Shown here: positions 36,828 to 49,412 of the stretch, piece after piece
How positions within the stretch are numbered: the first letter of the stretch is position 1
Layout: each line of letters starts with the position of its first letter
Origin: Setaria digitata
Lineage: Eukaryota; Nematoda; Chromadorea; Rhabditida; Setariidae
NCBI GenBank assembly: GCA_003640385.1
Contig: RCAB01000291.1
Span: forward strand, 1-64,000
DNA length: 64,000 bases
Direction: 5' to 3'
Made by a program: the position numbers and the translations under genes
Notes under the pieces: model-generated
What the model was told of the DNA's origin: nothing
The model's database searches: none
The model's input: only the letters and a program-made list of their open reading frames with translations

Positions 36828-39800
36828 TCAGCTGCTTTTATCTCTCTCAGTACTCTGTGACTCCGGATTCTCATCATCTTCATGTACTGGTGATAAAGTT
36901 GTTTTCTCGCTTGCTTCTTTTGCCAGGGAAGCTTTGTTAAGATTTGCTGAAAGCTTCCTCGGTCTTTCTTCCGACTGTATTTTTTCTGAAAAATTTTCTG
37001 ACTTCTGAAAGTGCAACATATTTACAGAACGTTATTCGAGATTTATAAGGAGAAAATAAAATCCGCTTTCACTTTAAGAAATTGTCTCACTGTCAAAACA
37101 AAAATTTTATAGAGATAATTTTATAAGGAAAAAACTAAACAATTTAAAGTTTACCGGTGGTTGTTTCTCCAGGTAATATCAAGTTAAAGAACGATGACTT
37201 CTTACCAATACTCGTTTCAATCACTAAACTGAATAAACACATTAAATCTCCTTTGGCAGTTTTTTCTGATGTAAATGCTGCGCAGGAATAAGTAGAAAAA
37301 AAAAAAAAAAAAAAAAAATCAGTGATACTAAGGGATTAAAAATTTAAGATCGTACTTTCCTGCAAATCTGGTTCAGCACTTTTTCGACGTGGATAGCGTG
37401 GTGCGTTCGGTGGCGAAGCAGGATTAAATTCACTGGTGATTAAAAAACGAGGTTTAGCTGAAAAATTGGTCTATAGAACCATAAATTTCGCTCGAAAAAT
37501 GCTTATAGAACAGAACTAAAATGTTATCTTTAAAATCAAAAATGTTACGCGTCTACAGTGTAATGGAAATAATTTTTCTAAAGCACTTTAAGTGACTAAT
37601 ATAGAAGTATGGTAATTCAGAAATCCCTGGGGATTTTAGCACAGACGACAGAAAATGAGCAAAATGAGGGGAATTTTTAAGCGAATCAAATAGCCTGAAG
37701 ACTATCAATAAGCAGGAAAACTTACAAGAATCAATATTAAAGGTAAGCGCATCACAATCAGAAGTTTTAGGTAACGCAATGGTAGGCTTTCTTGAATTTT
37801 TATCTGCCTGATCAGAAATTGTAGCATCGAATGCTGTCTGTCGTCTTATGCGAGTATTCTTGCAGTATGGGTAAGTCATGTGATATGTTTCACTTTCAAG
37901 TGCGTCAAATGAATTGCTCTATAATTAAAACTGGATTATTCGAAGTAAACTGATACTACTTGCACATCACTACCGACCAACACATCGAATTGCTGAAGAG
38001 CATATCAGAATGCTACAAGTGCGTTAACACAAAGTTAATCCCACACAGTAAATCAACATCATAGGAATACCGTTATTTCCGATGAATGAACTTAACAGCG
38101 CAGTGAATTACACAGTACAGATTTTTCCTGCGCAATTAACTAAGTATACAAATACGACAGTTAAGCCTACTGCAACATACAATAAGGCGTTTGTTAATAG
38201 TGAGATTCTAAAATATTCTGTTTTTGTTCAGAAAATAGAAAAAAGAAACAAACCTTCTGCAATTCTTGTTGTCGTTTAGAACAGGTACGTGGTGTATTAT
38301 CAACATCTAGCAAATGTCGGCTATATACACCAGTTGACACTGGCTGAAAACAAAAAAAAGCCTTAAATAATAATAATAGTTTGTAGGATATCTGCAATAT
38401 CTTATGTAAATTTGGGCTGACATTTTATAAAATAAGGTGAAGAACATAAAATCCAAACATATAACATGTAACTAGAAAAGCACTACCGAATTGAGTTCAT
38501 TGAATTTATCTCTGAGGAATACACTAATTGATTCATTTCGAGGAATTTTTACGCGCATTTCAGTAGACATAATTAAACCGTTGGCCTCTATATCGTTTTT
38601 TATATTTTTCCTGCAAAATCTAATATCCGCACCGTTACATTCTTCTTAAATAGCCAAAATGTCAAGAATTAAATAAATACACGCTTACGTATCATCATCC
38701 ACAACTAGCTGTGAGGTTTCAGTTGCAGCTTGTTCCAGATTTACTTTGCTTTGTGCGGTTGGCAAACCAACAAAACTACCGTGGACTTTCAGATGCTGCA
38801 CTGCTTCTTTTACCTAGAACGATAATCTTGCAATGGTAAGAATAAAAAACAGATATAAAAACAGCTAATACCCATTTACCTGGATGTGTTCGTGATAATC
38901 AACTAAACGGTCCGCTCCAGATTTTGCATTACTCATTAAGTAGGGTTTCACATAATTCTCCGCAAATTTATTGAAGGCCTGACGATACTGAAAAATTTCC
39001 TTTGTTTAGTCTATAGATGCTAATAAAAAGGTTTCCAGAGAGAAAAGGTGGAAGAGATTTACCCAATACTGGCCGCGATACCCTGTTATTCCTTCCACAC
39101 CAGTCATCATATTGTTGATCACCTTAATAAAATATACATATCTTAATTTTGCTAAGTATTTTATCGTGCAGAAAAAAAGTAGCAGAAAAACAGAACCACT
39201 AAATCAAAGAAAAACTTGGGTAATTTTTTCCAAAGCATACATTTTCGCTGACCATTTCAAAGACAGTTTTCTTATGTACTTCGTTTTGCTTAACTTCTAG
39301 TAATTTTACCAGCTGTTTAATTGTTCCACCCTGTCAATAAAACTATTTAAATTGGCATAATTAAAAGAAACCGAATACTGAAATATTCAATATAATGTTT
39401 TTCTTACAATCTACACATATTAATAATGAGAAATTAGCGAAATTTCAACATGCTGCATGGTAAAAACAGCATCAAAATCACATATAAATATAAATTAAAA
39501 AGTTGATTTATTGTACCTGCACAAAAACAGTGAACAGTATGACAACAACTGTACAGGATACAAACATGTTTTTAGCCTTCACCGCCTAAAATTCTTTTTT
39601 AAGTATTTCTTCCAAGCCAACAATAAATAATTAAATCCAGAACTATTGAAATGCAAAACTTCCAAATAAAAAAATCTAGTAGAAGAAAGGATCGTACGTT
39701 CTTATTTGTTGCCATTTGCGAGTTTGTAAGCTTGATAGGATAAAAAAAAAGGGCAGCATATTGTATAAAGAGAACAATGAACAATTACTAAAAAGAAACG

Positions 39801-42800
39801 ATGATTCGACATGATAAAAAAGTTATCGGACTAACCGATGGATCAAGTGACATAACAAGGCCATAACATACAGCACCACGAATACCACCATAACTCATAA
39901 TAAACTGGTCAACTAGATCAATCTTTTGCACTCGATGTATATTTAAAAGACAAGTCAGAAAGAAAACTCCTGGAAAAAATGAATCGCGGCACTCTTGCAC
40001 CCAAACAAATAACGTGGAAATCCAAGTATCGAAGCTTTCAAATTTTCTTTTTAAACTAGAAGAAAATAGACATACCGATAAACCGTTGAACAAGACAACT
40101 AATTAAGGTGCCAACAATGAAGATGGCATCCCAATCGTGATTTTTTGAGACAGCTGATATGCCGAGGTAAACGAAAATCAGCGCTTCACAACTAAAAAAC
40201 CCGAAAGATTTGTTGAATAAATATTTTATATGAATAAAAGAGGTTTTTTTTTTTAGACGTTTAAGTTCAAAGTTATCCAAATTAAACCTTGATGAAAGTG
40301 TCTTCATAAAATACTGCACAGTAACAAGTGACTTCCGTGACAAGTTGCCCACAACAAACTGCTTCATGGCTAACCCACATATAACGATTCTGTAAATCAA
40401 ACGTCACATGATTCAAGAGGTAGCCAGTTTTTTTTTTTTTTTTTTGCGAAATTATAAAATAAGTTGAATATTACTGAGCTATCAACGAACGCTAAAATGC
40501 CGGACATTGCGACCATTTCTGCTGTCAGATAAGCGAGATATGGAAAAAGCAAACATATTAGCGGTTGCACAACATTCAGATGCTGAGAGTGCCTGAAAGC
40601 TTTGTCCATAGAGCACAACAAGTACATCAAACACGGAGCCACAGACAATGAACTCGCTGCCATCATCTGCATTCACTCACACCTGATGTCACAAGCCACT
40701 CGCCGATAAAGAACAAAAAGTTTGTGGTCTATATTATCCATTTCAACAGTCAGCTCTGAACATTAAAGATACAAATTACTTGGTTGTGAATCCGGTAAAG
40801 ATAGCCCATATAAGCCCAATGAACAAACCACCAAGTGAAACAACAAAAAATGACGAAGCAGCGGTAGCATAATCTGTACCCGTAAGACCACTCGCATCCA
40901 CCATGGCATTAAAAGTTTGGTAAAGCACCTTGAAATTTGGTTTTAATTATTCAGCATTTGCAAGTTCAAAATCTTAACACTTCCTATAAACGTTGAAATG
41001 TCTCGAATATAGTTTTTTTTCCCTTGTTCTGTAAAACTCAAAGCCTTACAATTGTTACAGCATCGTTTAATAACGATTCACCAAACACGCATATATAAAG
41101 TAGCTGATTAACATGTATCTCTTCGAATACACAGAGGACGGCCACCGGATCAACTGCAGATATTAAAGTTGAAAACAAGAGTAATTCAATCAGTGAAGTA
41201 TGCACTTTGAAATAATCATGCAAGAAATACAGTGTCAATCCTGTAATAAAAGACATGGAAGCGATATATAAATAAGAACAAATTAAAGGAATGTGGAGAA
41301 GAAATTCAGCAAGTCAATAATATTACTAACTGCAAATCAGAAATTACCAATAGCGAAGACATTCCACAATGTTCCAAAAACTGCATAAGTCATTATAGTG
41401 CCAAAATTCCTACAAATTAAAATAAATAAAAGCAGTTATGAAGTAAAAGTACTAGTGCAGGTTAAAAAAAAGTCGAAAAAATCACCTGAAAAAATCTTTA
41501 TTAGGCATAAAGTAACCAGCATCAAGAGCAATAGGAGGCAACAGATATAAGAAGAACCAATCTGGTTTGAGATACATCTGCTGAAAGACGATTGAAAGCA
41601 AATGATGATTTTTTACTGCCTAGAATCAGAACTGCTTTCTAGTAAAAAAAAAAAAGAAAAAACTTACCTCGTCCGGATAAACGAGATGAAAAACATAACC
41701 GAAGAATAAACCAAGAACAATTAATAATGCCGAATCAGGTAATAGACTATGGACACTTTGAAATCGATGGAAAACTGCAATTTATAACACGTGATCTAAA
41801 TCTTACGTTGTTAAATAAATTTCTCGCAGAATTATGCTGCTACTGTACGAAAATACGCCGCTTAAATTTTAATAAAATTTGATTGTTTTGGTCAAAAACC
41901 ATCCAGAGTTTACTGGAAATATAAAAGCACTAACTGATTTTCATGATGGTGACTGTAAAAAACCAAAAAGCAATGGTAAGAGGTGCGCTAACATGTTCCC
42001 ACTGAAACTTAAATAATGATATCCCACGATATCTATGGACATCGTCACTGTGATTTGCGATTAAGATTGACGCTGTTTCATCACCTTTTCCGTCTTCCTA
42101 TAATTAATTATTTGTACTACTTAAATTTATTTATTACCTTCCCAGCACACCGGATTTTCCTCCCAACAGAAGAAATTTTATGTTTCTTTTGTATAAAAAA
42201 GTACCAAAAAAGTTAAAAATAAGTAGATTTGTGAATTAGAAATCTTTGATTGACGCAACGCATTATTTTTATTAAATAACAGGAATCATTCAATATGTTT
42301 CTAATCACAACGTCAAAACTTCCTACTGATCGGTCCATACTAGAATTTCTTTTTCATGGAAACTGTTGCGATTTTCCAATCAGATTTTATTCAAACAGAG
42401 AAGAAAGGCATGGAAATCATAGAGCTACATGAAATATTACTTGCAATCGGCAAATGCTTTAAAATTCAGAATGTCCATCAACCAAAACTATTTTGATTCC
42501 TAATTCAGTCGCGAAGTGCTTCAAGTCATCATCACAGTTATCGACTTTATTTTTCTCGACACAATCACGTTTCTCGTAACGACAATCCTTATACTGACCT
42601 AATTCGCTTTAACCTTCTCTATTAATCACTATAAGAAAGCTTATGGAAAAAAGAAACTTGGCAATGAGGTCATCTCCTTCATTGATAGCAGGAGCTCTGT
42701 AACTCACTATCAACTGTTTTCTACTTGATAACAGCAGAAGATGTGTTCCAATGAAACTAAGTAGCTAATTCCAACACCTTGATGCTGCATTTTTAAAGAA

Positions 42801-43173
42801 GGTCCTAATTTTCACTTTAATTTTCGAAATAACATTATTGTCTGAATGAATTGTTCTGGAGCTATAAAAAAATTCTTTTGAAATAACAGGCTGAGACATA
42901 CAAATTTTTGCATGTTAATTTCTTGGATATTGCTCAGAGATGCGTCACTCGGATATTTTTTTCTGTTGTACAGGGCTAGTCAAACAAGTCCTTCAGATAA
43001 GCAAATGAGTGATAAGACGTAAAGCAATGAAATAATTAGCAACTTACGAGTAAGTTCAGAGGATCGAACTCGGCTGGTGCACTTTTTATAATGGCTATTT
43101 TAGAAAATGTGAAAAGTGCTATCAGCAGCACGACTGAATTTGTCAGTTGTACATATCTCCATGGTAGAGTCAT
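36828..43173 (-). CDS. Na+/H+ exchanger, SLC9A/NHX plasma-membrane type, full length
   Basis: Exchanges external Na+ for internal H+ across the membrane. The 22 exons all agree in phase and give 845 residues. Residues 1-42 hold a signal-anchor-like hydrophobic stretch. Membrane helices then run to about residue 500. Family landmarks: [16 protein letters not shown] (about 140-155, the region linked to amiloride binding in NHE1), SAVDPVAVL (Asp 215), [11 protein letters not shown] (Glu 239, Asn 243, Asp 244, the transport-site ND pair) and YGGIRGAV (Arg 435). The Asp-to-Asp spacing of 29 equals that of NHE1. From about 503 follows a 340-residue cytoplasmic tail: a conserved helical part ([30 protein letters not shown], where CHP cofactors bind in NHE1) and a Ser/Pro/Lys-rich variable end. 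It belongs with the C. elegans nhx genes; which paralogue I cannot say. Start chosen at the ATG 9 bases after a TTTCAG acceptor. Confidence 0.93.
36828..43173 (-). other. Exon map of the Na+/H+ exchanger gene
   Basis: Exons in transcript order: 43173-43048, 42097-41935, 41774-41668, 41580-41486, 41409-41348, 41240-41050, 40928-40780, 40592-40491, 40389-40288, 40191-40076, 39969-39836, 39585-39517, 39330-39241, 39122-39063, 38987-38880, 38813-38689, 38610-38487, 38343-38254, 37918-37726, 37457-37356, 37277-37206, 36985-36828. Lengths sum to 2,538 bases, a multiple of three. The acceptors at 40929 and 39123 end AAG rather than CAG. Confidence 0.85.
37296..37318. repeat. Poly-A tract in exchanger intron
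   Basis: About 20 consecutive A on the + strand in the intron between the 20th and 21st exons. Confidence 0.8.
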
Positions 43174-43182
43174 TGTGCTGTC

Positions 43183-43190
43183 CTGAAATT
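43183..43190 (-). promoter_or_regulatory. Probable trans-splice acceptor for the exchanger gene
   Basis: Minus-strand AATTTCAG, nine bases before the ATG. No upstream coding exon with matching phase was seen, so a spliced-leader site is the simplest reading; cis-splicing to a non-coding first exon is possible. Confidence 0.5.
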
Positions 43191-44849
43191 GACCGGATGC
43201 CGGATAATTTACCCATACCCTCAAAACAGCAAACGAAGCCGTCAGTTTATGCGAATAAAAACGAAGGACGAAGAAATATAATGTTCTGTTTCATACTATT
43301 ATTCGTTTTGAAGTTTAGTTGGATAAGTTGGGAAAAATAGTTCCATATTGTGACTAGCTAACACTTCGCAGAAAACGTAGCATAAATACTTTAAAATAAT
43401 CATTATAAGAGGCAAATTAAGCTCAAAACCTCTCTTTGGCTTCTTATTGAATCTTCTCTAGATTCTAATATCGAAGAATGGCAAAGCGAAAACACCGCAC
43501 AGTGATTAACAGTAAGCAGGCTCGTCTATGTACGAATAATACTCAGGAATACAACGTATTTCAAAATTCACTGGAGATGGAACCGATGAATAACGGCTAG
43601 ATGGCCCTCAATTCAGCGTCCCTTTCGGGTGATTCATCTTACATGATGCTTACATGAAGTACTTCACGGCTCTGCGAAGGGTCAGGTCAATTCCATCAGC
43701 AGTTAGAATGAAAGATGATAGAAGCCATGTATCTGTTATACATGTTTCACCGGCGATGTTTCTTTTTTTTTTCTCTTAAAATTTGTTCATAGGCAAAATG
43801 ACTTTGTTTCGAGAAGCTGTGACTAAGAAGTGAAGCTTGACAGTTCTTTTCAACTTGGTGATGTATGATCGAAATTGTTACGTGAAGCTACTGTGAAGTG
43901 GTTAAAATATTTTTCAGCTAAAAACTGAAAAATTTTTTAGGAGGTGGAAAACAGTTCCATTGTTGTTCTCGTTGAAATAGCTGAAAAAAATTATTGAAGC
44001 AACGTGAACACTTGAAGGTATTCAAACTGATGCCGATATATCTTGAAAAATTCTTTACGACAGAAACAATAACTGTGGCAAGACAATTGACGAACTAGTT
44101 TCCAAGGAATATCATATCGAAACAAACATTTTCCCCGTAAGTTTTGTGCTGCGGAGAGAAATCCCCATTCCTTTCACTTCCCTCTCGACTTTATTTCCCA
44201 CCTCGGCTTACTTTCCATCAAATTACTTCTACAATTTGATGGCTCAAGTTATCTGAAGTTGTTGATGGTATTCATTGCGCTTTGATATTAGACGAAAAGA
44301 GCAATAAAATAATAAGAAAATGCCTAAATTGTATACCTTAAGTGATGGAAGTAAGATAAGAAAGAGTGGATTTCTTGAAAACTGCAAAATACTAACAGCA
44401 AGGATGATAAACTGTAAATATTATTTGTAACTTTATTTTTGCTTGTACAGTCAACTAACTTCCCTACATTATTTCCTGCACTTTCAAAGTGACACTGTTT
44501 TTTGAAAGTCAGCTCAGATTTGACGAGATTTCCCAAGTGTTAAACTCAAGCGATACAGTCAATCGGGATGACCATAATCAAGTAAAGTACAAAATAGAAA
44601 GTAATTCCGCACGGTTGCTGCCACTCAAGATTATTCAGGACCAAATCTATCTCTTGATAAAACTTTCTCTTTTTCACACACACACTTATGTACATAAACA
44701 CGAACAAAGCATTTTACATAAATATGCAGTGAAATGATTGATAGTTTATGAAGGAATTCACAGACCTACCCAGCAAAGCTGAGAGAGGAAACTTTGCATT
44801 TTGGTTGCCACTTACAGTGACGAAGCTCGCAAAGCGACATCTCACAGCT

Positions 44850-44880
44850 TGACCTTCTGAAAAGGTTACTCAGAAGGTCA
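44850..44880. other. Perfect 10-bp inverted repeat
   Basis: TGACCTTCTG (44850-44859) and its exact complement CAGAAGGTCA (44871-44880) around an 11-base spacer. It could form a hairpin or, as AGGTCA-like half sites facing each other, bind a nuclear receptor dimer; the second idea is inference. Confidence 0.6.
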
Positions 44881-46428
44881 CTTATCTTCCAAATATGCAG
44901 CTACTCTCTGCTTGTTGAATGTTTTTGATAGTTCACTGTAGTATAATTCAGAATAGCTTATTGCTTCAACTTCTCAAATACATAGCTCACCTTTGTATCA
45001 TCTAAAAAAATTCAGAACTGGAAGAATTATGCGGACTTTTTGATTTCCCTTCTAATATTTCTGAATAAATATCAACTTGTTTCCTGCTTTTCCATGATTA
45101 TCCACTGTTTCATTGTTTCTTCAAACTTTATAATCTAGAGATCTGAAGTATTACAATCACTTCACTGTTTTTGAATGGATACACACACACACACTTTCTC
45201 TAATTGACCTTCGTGAAATCTACGTTTGCCAGAAAGAGTTAATTTAGCTGGTGGAACATAGTTACAATAAACCTGTCAAGATCGGAAAAATGCAAGGTGA
45301 ACAATCTGCTCGCTATGCTACAAAAAAGGTTTGATTAGCAGAGGAGTAGAAGGCAGTGGCACAGAGTTTTGCTTTTATCAGAAATGCCAGAAAAACATAC
45401 ACAGAATTGTTGTTCGTAATGATCGACGGCCTTCAACATGCAAATCATTTTTTTTGCGAAAATTTATATAAAGGTCAACAAATAAATGCTGTAGCTTTCT
45501 GGGACATCCAGTGCCTTCATCAATAAGCAATTCACAGTTAAGCGACAAGAAGTAAAAGGGTAGCAGCAAGTTCATGCAGTGGCTCCTTTCGTTGATCTTG
45601 TTATTTCACAACTTTTTTTCTGCGAACTATTGATTGACACTACATGGAAGAGTTCTTGTGAAAAAAAAGAAGAAAGAGAACTAGTAAATTACGATTAAAC
45701 ATGCCAAAATTCGAAAGATAATCGTAAAAAAAAAAAATTCCAATTCTTGTGGACAAGTGGAAAGAAAAGCTGAGAACATGCGTAACTGTAATATAAGGAT
45801 CTGAAATTAAAGTTATAAACAGAAGGGTTTCTATTCAGCTAAGGAAATCATATTAATTGTAGTCGAAGTATCGGTGTTCAATTGGTGGCACACATTTCAT
45901 ATCGTTTTGTTTTCCTAGGGAAAGTGGTTGAATATACACTAAATTCATAAGTTGAAATCTGAGGAGGTATGATTTAGACTTTGTTGGTTCCCCGTGAAAA
46001 ACATAACTCATAAAATCTTAACAAGTTTATAACTCATTAATAGCTGAATTGATGAATCCTCTCTGAACTTATTTAAGTTTAAATTACTGCGATCTGATGC
46101 AAATTAGTATCTGATACAGGAAAAGGTCAGTATTTGAAAACACGTTATAGGCGATATTTTACTCATTTCAGAACATTTGGCAACACATACTTGTTTTCTG
46201 AATTCTTGGCCTTTTTAACAACACCTACTATAAGAAAAAGAAAACCGTCCAATCAGAATTCCTGTTTAAAAATCTCTTCACAGATCGCGATCGCAAAATC
46301 ATAAGAAACATGAGCCTTACTTAACAAAATCAGCGTGTTTACCATCAATTACTTCATTATTAATTTGTATAATGCTGCTCTCTGAGCCCACAAAAAATTT
46401 ACTTTTATTTCTGTGGAGAATGATAGAG

Positions 46429-46490
46429 TGAACGAATATTTGAATAATTTCAGTAATTAGTGAACGAATATTTTGATAATTTCAGTAATC
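46429..46490. repeat. Two-copy tandem repeat, about 31 bp unit
   Basis: GTGAACGAATATTTGAATAA... is repeated immediately as GTGAACGAATATTTTGATAA..., each copy ending in ATTTCAGTAAT. Only two or three differences separate the copies. Confidence 0.8.
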
Positions 46491-47690
46491 TTTTCAACGA
46501 AGTTTTCATTGCTCTCTTCAAAATATTTATTTCAATAATTTTTTCATAGTGTAGAATACAACCGAAACTAAAGCTCTCAGCCAGCATCTATCGTGGCCAG
46601 CAACATTTTGTAACTTTCATATTACTACAGTTCTAGCCTGGCGATGTTAGTCATCCATCTAATCGGGACAATTGCATATTCTATACACAAATGATGCAAC
46701 AAGGATAATTAACTTTTCCCTCAATTAAAATGGTTTTTGAAACTGAAGCAAAAAAAAAAAAATTCTCTAGGTTTTTAAGTAAGCTTAAGATTAATTTTCA
46801 ATTGTCCTACTATCCTATATTAGTTAGTTCCAAAAACTGAAGTTGCAAGTTACCACATATATAAACAGTGCTGTGCTATAGTCTCTAGAAAAATGTACGT
46901 ATCTAAAATGAAGCAGAAGAGTAACATTTTCACAGAGATAAATTTAATTCTGAATTCTTTAGCAAAAGAATAAAATGTATAGTTGCTGCAGAGATATCTC
47001 ACAAGACAGTACTGTACATCAAATGAATCACTTAAATGATAGGAAGTAACGAAAAAGCGCAAAAACAGTACTACTTTCTACAGAAGGCAACAAATTTCGG
47101 ATGATCTTTCGTTCGTGCTGTTTTGGTTAATAATGATTCTTGAAATGAAGTTTTGGTTAACCAAACTCGAAAAAGAGAATTGGCAGGAGGTTAAGGAAGT
47201 CTAAGTGATTCAAGGTGTATCAAATTCAATACTTAAATATGAGATCACCTAACAGTAACTTCGTGCATTAGGACAGATTTCCATGTTATACTTAACAGTG
47301 AGTCTTTGTTTAGAGTTGAGGTTCATATATGGGAGTAAAGCTAGTTAAAAATGAGAAACACAGGTAACAATGAAGTGTGATCAAGAGAGAGGGAGAGAAT
47401 TGACGAAGTAAAGGATGAAGAAATAAGCTTGAGGCAGCCGTGAGCCATCAGTGGAAACCACTAAATCACTGACAAATTCGGTTCGATGAATGCTGTTGTA
47501 GCGATGCGAAATAAAATGACAACGAAAGAGACACAACGGTTACTCATAAATGACATTTATCTTGTGATATAGCACTACAATGGAGATCACATAGGAGAAA
47601 CTGTATAAACAAACATAATTTCAACTGAACTGACATAGTCAGGTGATGATTAAATAGGTGCTGCAATATATGGCTGTCATTTTGGAAGGG

Positions 47691-48056
47691 TCAAAAAGCT
47701 GAACGGAACTTTAGAAAAATGGTAGATTCTTTATCGTAGACAGAGTAGTGGTTAAGACATTCAGTGACACTCATTACTGAAGTCAGTGAAATATAAGAGG
47801 AAATTACAAGCAGACATTTCGGCCATAAAGCTTGTATAGCACTTAAACTACGAGTAGATGTGTTTGGGGCGAATGTTCCTGAAAAATGACGAAGGTGTTT
47901 TGTGGGGAGGACGAAATGGGAGGAAAGAGGAGAGTGGCACAAAAAACGCCGAATAGCGTATTGTCTCGTATTCTTTCTCCATGCCTCCTCAACTGACAAA
48001 TTACCCGTCACCGTCAACCAACGAGAGCCGACCGCCATTTCCTCGCGGCGCATCAT
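47691..48056 (-). CDS. 121-codon ORF of uncertain status
   Basis: Longest frame in the intergenic stretch, on the minus strand, from ATG at 48056 to a stop at 47691, lying partly in a segment clearly richer in GC than its surroundings. The peptide starts MMRREEMAVGSRWLTVTGNLS and has no recognised domain, signal peptide or repeat. No splice-site support. It may be a chance frame caused by local base composition. Confidence 0.15.
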   Translation of the reverse strand: MMRREEMAVGSRWLTVTGNLSVEEAWRKNTRQYAIRRFLCHSPLSSHFVLPTKHLRHFSGTFAPNTSTRSLSAIQALWPKCLLVISSYISLTSVMSVTECLNHYSVYDKESTIFLKFRSAF

Positions 48057-49278
48057 AACAATATTGTTGAGTGCTTCGGAATTCTTCAGGAGACTACTTC
48101 AGGTGACTGGAAGGGAAGTCTAAAACTGACAAACTTCTTTTGAAGAGATGACGGTCCAATGTTCATCGCACAGACGCCACAGACGGATCTAATGAAATGG
48201 ATTGCGTCAAGTTGACACGACACATGAAGGTACATCATTTGTCTCTTGTTTGACTATTAGTAGTAAGTTTTAGACAGAATTTGCTGGGTGAAGGACATTC
48301 AGTAATTTAACTAAAGGCTAACAGCAAACGCTGCTTAATGCATCACTAGAAATGACTGTGATAGCTGTAGTGATGGGTGGTTGGGTTGTACGGCGTCCCT
48401 TACGGGTAGGGGAAGAAGAGACAGTTATCCAACTGCTGTAGACTTATAAAATTATTTGACAGTTCATTCGCCAGTTTAAATGAATAGTTTGATTAACGCC
48501 GAAAATGTCAATTCTTTTGTATCAATACTTAATATTCCTGAAAACGGATGGACTTTCAAAGCATTCATTGGAAACAGTTTTTTTTTTTTTTGGATTTTGG
48601 AAACAAAACGGTCAGGCAACCAGAGCAGTGTTATAAAAAGTAATGGTTGCTTGTAGAATTCTGGGTTCATAAATAATACACTTGCATGAAGTGATAATAT
48701 TTAAAAAAAAAGTAATTGATGGGAAAGGGATACGGTCCCTAATATTTCTTTTTAGTTGCGCATCGTCAACTAGATAGCCATCGCAATTTGAAACGAAGTA
48801 ATAGAGTTGTAATTAAAGCTAAGGAAACAGTATTTGTAAAAGCTTTCACAAAAGCTTTCGCTTCACTGAAGAAGACGATAGAAAAGGAAATAATTCATTC
48901 GAAAAAGGAAAGTTTGACTTCATTTCGTGATTTAAAGTTAAGATCATCCATTAAAGTCTGTGATTTCTCACTTTAATTGCTAATATCTTTCATTGCTACT
49001 GTCTAGCACAAAACTTTGCATTACGCAATAGATTACCTAAGCGGGATGTCCTCCCCAGTAGTAATTTCCTTAGACATTTCTTAGTTTTAAATACCCACTT
49101 CAAATAAATGCTAGCATCACGGTTGCGAACTGAATTGATTAAAACATCATTAATTCTAACTGGCTCAATTTCGAGAGCGTCACATTTATATACTTAAGAT
49201 TAAGTCAACGGCCGATCCGATCCTTCAGTTCAAACAGATCACGTGGAAGCCATAGTCGCTACTAGTTTGTTATTTCAG

Positions 49279-49412
49279 GAGTGAAGACTGAACTAGGTAA
49301 GGAAGGATAAGTGAACGGAGGGAACGCAAAGGCGAGTGCTTCTTCCGGCTATGGCTGCACAAGTGCAAATGATGCATTATTTATGCGTCCTGGTCTTTGG
49401 TCAACTGTGCAG
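49279..49412 (+). CDS. Possible first exon with signal peptide, unknown
   Basis: TTGTTATTTCAG at 49267-49278 is a good acceptor. It is followed by a 70-base leader and ATG at 49351, reading MAAQVQMMHYLCVLVFGQLC, a plausible secretory signal, up to a GTAAAT donor near 49412. It leaves in phase 1. I found no downstream exon with matching phase, and it cannot join the phospholipase D exons, so it stays a candidate. Confidence 0.2.

Larger units (their letters stand above)
43191..49260. other. Long intergenic region upstream of the divergent exchanger gene
   Basis: About 6 kb without a supportable gene. It holds an inverted repeat at 44850-44880, a CA run at 45181-45194, a tandem repeat at 46429-46490 and a GC-richer segment at 47.86-48.06 kb with a 121-codon minus-strand frame. 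Promoter elements for the exchanger should lie at its left end, but I cannot point to one. Confidence 0.5.

Noticed and set aside
40630..40770. Possible extra exchanger exon (frame with [15 protein letters not shown])
   Set aside because: The exchanger alignment needs no residues here, and exons ending at 40780 and starting at 40592 join directly in phase.
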